The translations under genes were made by a program, and so were the position numbers. DNA of 22,097 bases from JBEIGE01 sp040382055 (GTDB lineage: Bacteria > Pseudomonadota > Gammaproteobacteria > Burkholderiales > Burkholderiaceae_C): the NCBI GenBank assembly GCA_040382055.1, contig JBEIGE010000037.1, forward strand, positions 1-22,097, in the 5' to 3' direction. Shown in pieces: positions 14,623 through 20,855 of the stretch. The notes beneath the pieces were generated by a model. That model saw nothing but the letters and a program-made list of their open reading frames with translations. It was not told the DNA's origin and ran no database searches. How positions within the stretch are numbered: the first letter of the stretch is position 1; every line of letters starts with the position of its first letter.

Positions 14623-15068
14623 TCCCTGACGTCAATGTCCTGGTCGCGGCCTTTCGGGCCGATCACCCCCTGCACGCCAATGCGCGACAGTGGCTGGATC
14701 AAGCGCTGCAAGCACCTCGCTCCAGCAAAGTGCTGCGCACAACCATCCAACTGCTGCCAGTGGTGGTAGCCAGTTTTCTGCGTTTGACAACCCATTCCCT
14801 GGTGTTCAAGCAGCCTGACACCCTGGCCGATGCCACTGCGTTTGTAGACGCGCTGTTGGCCCTGCCCGAGGTGAGCTACCTGACAACGGGTGCGCCATGG
14901 GCACAGTTGCGCCAGCTGTGCCTTGAAAACCAGCTCAGCGCACCGCTAATTACCAATGCCTTGATTGCAGCGGGCGTGCTGCAGCAGCAAGATGTGCTGG
15001 TCACGTTTGATCGTGACTTCAGCCGTCTGCTTCCTCCCAACAACCTTCAACTGCTGGTGCATTCATGA
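14619..15068 (+). CDS. vapC: VapC-type PIN-domain toxin, active site possibly altered
   Basis: 149 residues, a PIN-domain ribonuclease fold that in active form cuts tRNA or rRNA. Seen: PDVNVLVAAF with Asp4 and Asn6 of the DxN motif, FLRLTTHSLVF (53-63) typical of this VapC subfamily, the block ITNALIAA (111-118) where most relatives have Asp at the position of Asn113, and TFDRDF (129-134) with Asp131 and Asp133. Thus one of the usual acidic magnesium ligands appears replaced by asparagine, which may weaken or abolish nuclease activity; this rests on family memory, not an alignment. It overlaps vapB by four bases at its start and argA by four bases (15065-15068) at its end, so it is the middle gene of a coupled three-gene unit. 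Confidence 0.86.
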   Translation: MIPDVNVLVAAFRADHPLHANARQWLDQALQAPRSSKVLRTTIQLLPVVVASFLRLTTHSLVFKQPDTLADATAFVDALLALPEVSYLTTGAPWAQLRQLCLENQLSAPLITNALIAAGVLQQQDVLVTFDRDFSRLLPPNNLQLLVHS

Positions 15069-16414
15069 CCTCTGTTTTCAACTTCACCTTTGTGCCCTGG
15101 TTCCGGTCGGTTGCGCCCTATATTCATATGCACAGGGGTAAAACATTCGTGGTGGGCGTAGCCGGCGAGGCCATAGCCGCAGGCAAGCTTCAGCACATAG
15201 CGCAGGATTTGGCGCTGATCCAAAGCATGGGTGTGAAGATTGTGCTGGTGCATGGCTTTCGCCCCCAGGTCAACGAGCAACTCAAGGCCAAGGGCCATGA
15301 ACCCCACTACTCGCACGGCCTGCGTATCACCGACGAGGTGGCGCTCGATTGTGCGCAGGAAGCGGCAGGCCAGTTGCGCTACGAAATTGAGGCGGCGTTC
15401 AGTCAGGGCCTGCCCAACACACCCATGGCTGGCTCCACGGTGCGGGTGCTGTCAGGCAACTTTATTACCGCGCGGCCGGTGGGCATTGTGGACGGCGTTG
15501 ATTTTCAGCACTCCGGCCTGGTTCGTAAGGTAGATACGGCCGGAATCAAGAGGACACTTGACTTCGGTGCTATGGTTTTAATATCGCCTTTCGGTTTTTC
15601 CCCGACCGGCGAGGCCTTTAACCTGAGCATGGAAGAGGTGGCCACCTCGGTGGCTTGTGCCTTGCAGGCTGACAAGCTGATCTTCGTCACTGAAATTCCG
15701 GGCATCCGCATCCGCCCGGAAGAAGCCGCTTCAGATGACAACCCGGTGGATACCGAGCTCCCGCTCGCAGCCGCCGAAAAACTGCTGACTGCTTTGCCCA
15801 ACCCGACCACTCCCACAGACACTGCTTTTTACCTGCAGCATTGTGTGAAAGCCTGCAAAAGCGGCGTGGCACGCAGCCACATCCTGCCGTTCTCGGTGGA
15901 TGGGGCACTGCTGCTGGAAATTTATGTGCACGATGGCATAGGCACCATGGTGGTGGACGAAAAACTGGAAGAACTGCGCGAAGCCACCTCGGACGATGTC
16001 GGCGGCATTCTGCAGCTGATTGAACCGTTCGAAAAAGACGGCACTCTGGTCAAGCGCGACCGCACCGAGATTGAACGCGACATCGGCAACTACACCATTC
16101 TTGAACATGACGGCGTGATCTTTGCCTGTGCAGCGCTCTACCCCTACCCTGAAAGCCGAACTGCTGAAATGGCGGCCCTGACCGTGTCGCCCGAGTCTCA
16201 AGGCCAGGGTGATGGCGAACGGGTCTTGAAACGTGTGGAGCAGCGCGCACGTGCCATGGGGCTGGACAGTATTTTTGTACTGACCACCCGCACCATGCAC
16301 TGGTTTTTACGGCGCGGCTTTGTGCCCTCAGACCCGGACCACCTGCCAGAAGCCAGACGCCGTATTTACAACTGGGACCGCAAATCCCAGGTGCTGGTTA
16401 AAAAGCTGGGTTGA
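15065..16414 (+). CDS. argA: N-acetylglutamate synthase ArgA (amino-acid N-acetyltransferase)
   Basis: 449 residues, matching E. coli ArgA (443). It acetylates glutamate with acetyl-CoA, the first step of arginine synthesis, in the cytoplasm. An N-terminal amino-acid-kinase-like domain (about 25-285; HMHRGKTFVVGVAGEAIAAG, VLVHGFRPQVNEQL, VRVLSGNFITARPVGIVDGV) binds arginine for feedback inhibition. A GNAT domain (about 300-440; SDDVGGILQLIEPFEKDG, CAALYPYPES, SPESQGQGDGERVL with the acetyl-CoA loop, FVLTTRTMHWFLRRGF) does catalysis. The ATG at 15065 is well supported by the conserved N-terminus VPWFRSVAPYIHMHRGKTF, so the ATGA overlap with vapC is genuine. No separate promoter was seen; expression may depend on the vapBC promoter or on one inside vapC. 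Confidence 0.96.
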   Translation: MTSVFNFTFVPWFRSVAPYIHMHRGKTFVVGVAGEAIAAGKLQHIAQDLALIQSMGVKIVLVHGFRPQVNEQLKAKGHEPHYSHGLRITDEVALDCAQEAAGQLRYEIEAAFSQGLPNTPMAGSTVRVLSGNFITARPVGIVDGVDFQHSGLVRKVDTAGIKRTLDFGAMVLISPFGFSPTGEAFNLSMEEVATSVACALQADKLIFVTEIPGIRIRPEEAASDDNPVDTELPLAAAEKLLTALPNPTTPTDTAFYLQHCVKACKSGVARSHILPFSVDGALLLEIYVHDGIGTMVVDEKLEELREATSDDVGGILQLIEPFEKDGTLVKRDRTEIERDIGNYTILEHDGVIFACAALYPYPESRTAEMAALTVSPESQGQGDGERVLKRVEQRARAMGLDSIFVLTTRTMHWFLRRGFVPSDPDHLPEARRRIYNWDRKSQVLVKKLG

Positions 16415-16425
16415 GTCGCTTGTTC

Positions 16426-16454
16426 CGGCCAACCCGCTACTTCCGGGTTGGCCG
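16426..16454. terminator. Strong stem-loop between convergent argA and dsbB
   Basis: CGGCCAACCCG (16426-16436) pairs perfectly with CGGGTTGGCCG (16444-16454) around a seven-base loop. It starts 12 bases after the argA stop and covers the dsbB stop codon (TAG, complement of 16437-16439), so the terminator forms part of the dsbB coding end. There is no T-run on either strand, so it may act as a two-way barrier or mRNA-end stabiliser rather than a classical intrinsic terminator. Confidence 0.65.
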
Positions 16455-16937
16455 CCAGATCAGCAGCAAGGCCACCAGCGCAATGCCAGAAAAACACAGG
16501 AACGACCAGTTGGCAATGGAGCCGCCCAGAAAAGTCCAGTCGATGGCCGTACAGTCCCCGCTGCCCTTGAAGATCATGGGAATGGCGCGCTGCAGGGGAA
16601 AAGTTTCGATCATGCCGTAAAAATCCCGTCCGCAGCTCACCACCTCGGGCGGGTACCACTGCAACCAGCTTTGACGGGCAGCCACAAATGCGCCAAAGCC
16701 CGCAGCAATCAGCAGCAAGGCCGCGCTCATCTGTTGCCAGCCTTTTGGGGTCAAGGTCGTTGCAATCAATGAAATGATTGCTATGGATAAGAGAGCGTAA
16801 CGCTGCACGATGCACATCGGGCAGGGGTTAAGCCCGATCACATGCTGCAAATACAGGCCAAAGGCCAGGAGACCCAAACTCGATGCAGCAATGGCCCCAA
16901 AAATGTGCCTGGGGCGGGATTCAAACCAGAGGAGCAA
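16437..16937 (-). CDS. dsbB: Disulfide bond formation protein B (DsbB)
   Basis: About 166 residues with four membrane helices. DsbB sits in the inner membrane, reoxidises DsbA and passes electrons to quinone. Numbered from an upstream ATG at 16970, the first periplasmic loop holds C50-P-M-C53 in LNPCPMCIVQRYAL and the second holds C113 (EVVSCGRD) and C140 (GSGDCTAID), the four redox cysteines. A TTG at 16937 is preferred as start because GAAAAGGAAAAGGA precedes it directly and family proteins begin with a short (M)LLWFES-like segment; the ATG at 16970 lacks a ribosome site and would add 11 residues. Either start lies inside the end of cysA, so dsbB is the last gene of the cys operon and translationally coupled. 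Confidence 0.93.
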   Translation of the reverse strand: MLLWFESRPRHIFGAIAASSLGLLAFGLYLQHVIGLNPCPMCIVQRYALLSIAIISLIATTLTPKGWQQMSAALLLIAAGFGAFVAARQSWLQWYPPEVVSCGRDFYGMIETFPLQRAIPMIFKGSGDCTAIDWTFLGGSIANWSFLCFSGIALVALLLIWRPTRK

Positions 16938-18057
16938 AATCCTTTTCCTTTTCCACAAAGACGCGGGCATTGCGTGGTGTTGCGACCAGCAGATCGCCCT
17001 CGTTCAAACCAAGGTCACGGTACTGTTGGGCAGAAATCTGCACCTCAATGATATCGTTGCCCTGTGCTTGCGCCGGGTCTTGAGGAATCAACTCGAGCCG
17101 GGCAGTTGGTCCGATCACGATGGCGCGGCTGAGTTTGGCAAAAATCCCGCCAGGCAGCCGGTTTATTTTTACATCTTCCTCAGACACATACTTTTGCAGA
17201 TCAAAGTCGTGTGGGCGCACATAGGCCCAGGCTTTGGCGTCTTGCACCCCCTGGTGCTCGGGGCTGTCCAGCCGCACGGCGTTCTGATCGCTACCCAGAT
17301 GCACGGTGCCTTCATGGGCACGCCCATGAAACAGGTTGACATCGCCCAGAAAGCCATACACAAAGGGGCTGGCCGGGTGATCCCACACCTCTTGCGGCGA
17401 GCCTACTTGCTCCACCCGCCCGTTATTCATGAGCACCACCCGGTCAGCCACCTCCAATGCTTCTTCCTGGTCATGGGTGACAAAAATACTGGTGACATTC
17501 AAGTCATCGTGCAGCCGGCGCAACCAGCGGCGCAACTCCTTGCGCACCTTGGCATCCAGTGCACCAAAGGGTTCGTCGAGCAGCAGCACCTTGGGCTCCA
17601 CGGCCAGGGCACGAGCCAGGGCGATGCGCTGGCGCTGCCCGCCCGAGAGCTGGGACGGATAACGGTCTGAAAGCCAGTCCAGTTGCACCAGTCCGAGCAG
17701 GTCATGCACTTTTTTCTTGATCACAGCATCCGTGGGCCGCAGCGCTTTGGGTTTCATGCGCAGGCCAAAAGCCACATTGTCAAAAACCGTCATGTGCCGA
17801 AACAGCGCGTAGTGCTGAAAGACAAAGCCAACCTGGCGCTCGCGCACATGCACATCCGTGGTGTCTTCGCCGCTGAACAAAATACTGCCTTGATCGGCGG
17901 TTTCCAGGCCGGCAATGATGCGCAGCAGCGTGGTTTTGCCGCAACCTGAAGGCCCCAGCAGCGCCACCAGTTCACCTGAGTGGATGTCCAGATTGACCTC
18001 GCGCAGCGCGTGAAAGTCACCAAACTGTTTGTTGATATTGCGGATTTCGATACTCAT
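16921..18057 (-). CDS. cysA: Sulfate/thiosulfate ABC transporter ATPase CysA
   Basis: 378 residues. ATPase motifs: Walker A GPSGCGKTT (35-43), Q-loop Gln81 (GFVFQHYALF), signature LSGGQRQR (137-144), Walker B LLLDEP (158-163), D-loop and H-loop His195 (FVTHDQEEA). A C-terminal TOBE-like regulatory region follows (about 240-360, including AWAYVRPHDFDL). It powers CysT/CysW uptake of sulfate or thiosulfate at the inner membrane. It overlaps the cysW stop by four bases at its start, and its last 17 bases overlap dsbB (if the TTG start is right). The order and the PHD-type segment support sulfate specificity over other cation/oxyanion importers. Confidence 0.96.
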   Translation of the reverse strand: MSIEIRNINKQFGDFHALREVNLDIHSGELVALLGPSGCGKTTLLRIIAGLETADQGSILFSGEDTTDVHVRERQVGFVFQHYALFRHMTVFDNVAFGLRMKPKALRPTDAVIKKKVHDLLGLVQLDWLSDRYPSQLSGGQRQRIALARALAVEPKVLLLDEPFGALDAKVRKELRRWLRRLHDDLNVTSIFVTHDQEEALEVADRVVLMNNGRVEQVGSPQEVWDHPASPFVYGFLGDVNLFHGRAHEGTVHLGSDQNAVRLDSPEHQGVQDAKAWAYVRPHDFDLQKYVSEEDVKINRLPGGIFAKLSRAIVIGPTARLELIPQDPAQAQGNDIIEVQISAQQYRDLGLNEGDLLVATPRNARVFVEKEKDFAPLV

Positions 18058-18977
18058 GATGCTTGACCCTGAATCTGGACGATCTGGTTAGGCCTGGTGA
18101 CAGGCTGCTCTGGTGAAACGTTGGCCAAGGCCTTCATTTCGCTTTCCTGCCGCCACTCTGCGACCGACTTGATGACCAGTGTGACCAAGGCCAGCAGTGC
18201 CAACAGTGAGGCTACGGCAAAGGCAGCCACCGACTGGTATTCGTTGTAGAGCACCTCCACATGCAACGGCATGGTGTTGGTCTGACCGCGAATGTGCCCG
18301 GAGACCACCGAGACCGCGCCAAACTCACCCATGGCCCGCGCGTTGCACAGAATCACCCCATAGATCAGGCCCCACTTGATGTTGGGCAGAGTGACGTACC
18401 AGAAGGTCTGCCAGCCAGTGGCACCCAGCACGATGGCCGACTGCTCTTCGTCTGTGCCTTGGGCCTGCATCAACGGAATGAGTTCACGCGCGATAAAGGG
18501 GAAAGTCACAAAAATCGTCGCCAGCACAATGCCCGGTACGGCAAAGATGACCTTGATGTCATGCGCAGCCAGCCAGGGGCCCAACCAACCCTGTGCGCCA
18601 AAGACCAGAACATAAATCAGGCCAGCCACCACGGGCGACACTGAGAACGGCAGGTCCACCAAAGACGTGAGAAACGCCTTGCCACGGAACTCGAACTTGG
18701 CGATGGCCCAGGCCGCAGCAACACCAAAAACCAGATTCAACGGCACGGCGATGGCAGCTGTAATCAGGGTCAGGCGTATGGCAGCCCAGGCATCCGGCTC
18801 CTGCAGCGCCAGCCAGTAGGCGTCCCAGCCTTTGCGCATCGCCTCTGCAAAAACGGCGGCCAGTGGCATCACCAGAAATAAAAACATGAAGCTCAACGCC
18901 ACGGCAATGAGCGCAAAGCGCACCCACGTGGGCTCGGTGGTGCCAGAGCGGGCATGGCGTATTGATTTGTTTGTCAT
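18054..18977 (-). CDS. cysW: Sulfate ABC transporter permease CysW
   Basis: A 307-residue inner-membrane permease with about six helices. The EAA-type cytoplasmic loop that contacts CysA is visible as EEQSAIVLGATGWQTFWYVTL, trimmed here to its key Ala-Gly-rich core LGATGWQTF. Other family blocks are DLPFSVSPVVAGLIYVLVFG, FPFIARELIPLMQAQG, and NARAMGEFGAVSVVSGHIRG towards the end. The charged tail after residue ~280 is longer than needed for transport and has no known domain. Its start overlaps the cysT stop and its stop overlaps the cysA start, each by four bases (ATGA), indicating one tightly coupled operon. Confidence 0.96.
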   Translation of the reverse strand: MTNKSIRHARSGTTEPTWVRFALIAVALSFMFLFLVMPLAAVFAEAMRKGWDAYWLALQEPDAWAAIRLTLITAAIAVPLNLVFGVAAAWAIAKFEFRGKAFLTSLVDLPFSVSPVVAGLIYVLVFGAQGWLGPWLAAHDIKVIFAVPGIVLATIFVTFPFIARELIPLMQAQGTDEEQSAIVLGATGWQTFWYVTLPNIKWGLIYGVILCNARAMGEFGAVSVVSGHIRGQTNTMPLHVEVLYNEYQSVAAFAVASLLALLALVTLVIKSVAEWRQESEMKALANVSPEQPVTRPNQIVQIQGQAS

Positions 18978-19825
18978 GCGCCGCCCCCTGTGGCACGGCG
19001 CTGCCAGGACTGCAAACTGTTAATCACCAGCAGCATCAAGAAGGAGAACACCAGCATCACCAAGGCCACGGCGGTTGCGCCCGCGTAGTCGTACTGTTCG
19101 AGCTTGCCGATGATGATCAGTGGCGTGATCTCTGAGACCAGGGGGATGTTGCCAGCAATGAAAATGACGGAGCCATATTCACCAATGGCACGGGCAAAGG
19201 CCATGGCAAAGCCTGTCAGCAGCGCTGGCGCAATGTAGGGAAAGATCACATGCCGGAAGGTCTGCCAGCGCGAAGCACCCAGGCAGGTGGCAGCCTCTTC
19301 CAGTTCTTTCTCAAAGTCTTCCAGCACCGGCTGTACGGTGCGCACCACAAAGGGCAATCCGATAAAGATCAGGGCGATGACCACACCATTTGGGTTGAAT
19401 GCCAGCTTGATGCCCCAGGGCTCGAAGATCTGGCCAATCCAGCCGTTCTCGGCCAGCAGGGCTGTGAGCGAAATGCCAGCTACGGCGGTTGGCAGTGCAA
19501 AGGGCAGATCCACCAGGGCATCGACTATTTTTTTGCCAGGAAACTGGTAGCGCACCAACACCCAGGCGACCAGCAAGCCAAAGAACACATTAACCAGCGC
19601 AGCCAAAAAGGAAGCGCCAAAGGTCAATCGATAAGAAGCCACCACCCGCGGTGAACTCACGGCCGCCCAAAATTGCTCCAGCGTCAGGTTAAAGGTCTTG
19701 AAGACCAACGCCGACAAGGGAATCAGCACGATCAGGCTCAGGTAAAAAACGGCAAAACCCAGGGTTAAGGTAAAGCCTGGCAGAACCCGCATGGGTCGTC
19801 GTTGGTTGGAGAAAGCGATAGGCAT
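18974..19825 (-). CDS. cysT: Sulfate ABC transporter permease CysT (CysU)
   Basis: About 283 residues from the ATG at 19825 (E. coli CysT has 277). The typical beginning RRPMRVLPGFTLTLGFAVFY, six membrane helices, DLPFALPTAVAGISLTALLA, FVVRTVQPVLEDFEKELEEA with the EAA loop LGASRWQTF, and GEYGSVIFIAGNIPL are all present. An upstream in-frame ATG at 19870 would add 15 unlike residues; neither start has a clear Shine-Dalgarno. It is the first gene of cysT-cysW-cysA-dsbB. Usually a periplasmic sulfate-binding gene (sbp or cysP) comes first; none lies between here and the unrelated LOG gene. Confidence 0.95.
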   Translation of the reverse strand: MPIAFSNQRRPMRVLPGFTLTLGFAVFYLSLIVLIPLSALVFKTFNLTLEQFWAAVSSPRVVASYRLTFGASFLAALVNVFFGLLVAWVLVRYQFPGKKIVDALVDLPFALPTAVAGISLTALLAENGWIGQIFEPWGIKLAFNPNGVVIALIFIGLPFVVRTVQPVLEDFEKELEEAATCLGASRWQTFRHVIFPYIAPALLTGFAMAFARAIGEYGSVIFIAGNIPLVSEITPLIIIGKLEQYDYAGATAVALVMLVFSFLMLLVINSLQSWQRRATGGGA

Positions 19826-19874
19826 TGAGAAAAAACATGAAACGGAAGTCACCTGGTCGTGACAAGCCATGATT

Positions 19875-19919
19875 CTCAGCAGGCTGAGCTACTTTGCAAA
19901 CAACATTGTGGTTGTTTGC
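19875..19919. promoter_or_regulatory. Two perfect dyads upstream of the cys operon
   Basis: GCAAACAAC (19896-19904) and GTTGTTTGC (19911-19919) form a perfect 9-6-9 inverted repeat, and CTCAGC-AG-GCTGAG (19875-19888) a 6-2-6 one. They lie 50-95 bases ahead of the preferred cysT start, in the 191-base gap behind the LOG gene. The larger one could end LOG transcription or serve as an operator; no T-run follows it on either strand. No sequence clearly matching a CysB site was recognised. Confidence 0.4.
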
Positions 19920-19984
19920 TTATGCGTGTGATGTATATGAGCAGCCTGCCAGGGGTGTGCACGATTTCATGAATAAGTATTTGC

Positions 19985-20021
19985 CGACAAGCATTTTCTA
20001 GAGTCGACAGGCATTTTCAAG
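19985..20021. repeat. Short tandem repeat at the end of the LOG gene
   Basis: CGACAAGCATTTTCTAG (19985-20001) and CGACAGGCATTTTCAAG (20005-20021) are 15/17 identical with a period of 20 bases. The second copy covers the LOG stop codon (TGA on the minus strand, 20019-20017). It looks like a small slippage or duplication event. The middle, TCTAGAGTCGAC, resembles a cloning polylinker by chance. Confidence 0.6.
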
Positions 20022-20844
20022 ATTTGATCAGTGCCAAGGCGTCTTCAGGGGTATCTACAAATTGAAAAAAGGCAGCATCCTCGGCGGAGATGGTCCGCTC
20101 CTCCAACATCAAACCAAAGTTGATGACCTTTTTCCAATAGTCTGACCCATACAACAAAACCGGCACTTTTTGGGCCTTGTGTGTTTGCACCAATGTGAGG
20201 ATTTCAAACAATTCGTCAAATGTGCCAAAACCTCCCGGAAATGCGACCAGCGCTTTTGCACGCATCATGAAATGCATTTTTCGAATCGCAAAGTAGTGAA
20301 ACTGAAAAGACAAATGTTCGGTGACATAGGGGTTTGGCGCTTGCTCGCGTGGCAAGGCGATATTGAGAGCAACAGAAACTGCACCCGCCTCTTTGGCGCC
20401 ACGATTTGCAGCCTCCATGATGCCTGGCCCCCCGCCGGTGCAAATTGTCAAACGCTCATCAATGGGTGAATCTGCAAATTGCTCGGCCACCAAACGTGCA
20501 AAACGTCGGGCGGCTTCATAGTAGTGTGAATTCCTTACTTCGGTACGTGCGATAGAGACCATAGCCGCATCGTTTGAACTTTCGGCTTTTGTCAGCTGGG
20601 CTTTTGCATGTTCCAAGGACTTGAATCGGGTGCTGCCAAACACCACCACCGTATGTTTTATGCCAGCTTCAACTTGTGCCAGTTCAGGCTTGAGCAACTC
20701 CAATTGCAGTCGAATACCCATGAGCTGATCGCGATGCATGAATTGGGGATCGTCAAATGCCAGTCGAAATGCGTCATTTGAGCCACCCGTCGTGTTGAAT
20801 GAGGAAAATGTTTTCATGATGGTATTTTCAAAGAGATTGGCCAT
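20017..20844 (-). CDS. LOG-family nucleotide phosphoribohydrolase-like protein (TIGR00730 type)
   Basis: 275 residues with a Rossmann-like fold. Signature blocks: VVVFGSTR (66-73), GGGPGIMEAANRGA (137-150) and PGGFGTFDE (203-211), the PGGxGTxxE motif that defines the LOG family, formerly misnamed lysine decarboxylase. Members hydrolyse nucleoside 5'-monophosphates, including cytokinin precursors, to base plus ribose 5-phosphate. This protein has a longer N-terminus (about 60 residues before the fold) than the ~190-residue minimal LOGs, as do the larger bacterial PpnN-like forms. Starts at 20844 or 20817 are both possible; neither has a ribosome site. It is divergent from the nuclease gene, with only 11-38 bases between starts. 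Confidence 0.9.
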   Translation of the reverse strand: MANLFENTIMKTFSSFNTTGGSNDAFRLAFDDPQFMHRDQLMGIRLQLELLKPELAQVEAGIKHTVVVFGSTRFKSLEHAKAQLTKAESSNDAAMVSIARTEVRNSHYYEAARRFARLVAEQFADSPIDERLTICTGGGPGIMEAANRGAKEAGAVSVALNIALPREQAPNPYVTEHLSFQFHYFAIRKMHFMMRAKALVAFPGGFGTFDELFEILTLVQTHKAQKVPVLLYGSDYWKKVINFGLMLEERTISAEDAAFFQFVDTPEDALALIKS

Positions 20845-20855
20845 AAGATGGATGC

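Noticed and set aside
15731..16300. A 189-codon minus-strand frame inside argA
   Set aside because: It is antisense to the GNAT domain of ArgA, which is intact; no motif is seen in the antisense frame.
19997..20008. TCTAGAGTCGAC, identical to part of a pUC polylinker (XbaI-SalI)
   Set aside because: The flanks do not continue into vector sequence on either side, and the stretch is explained by the local 20-base tandem repeat. It is treated as chance.
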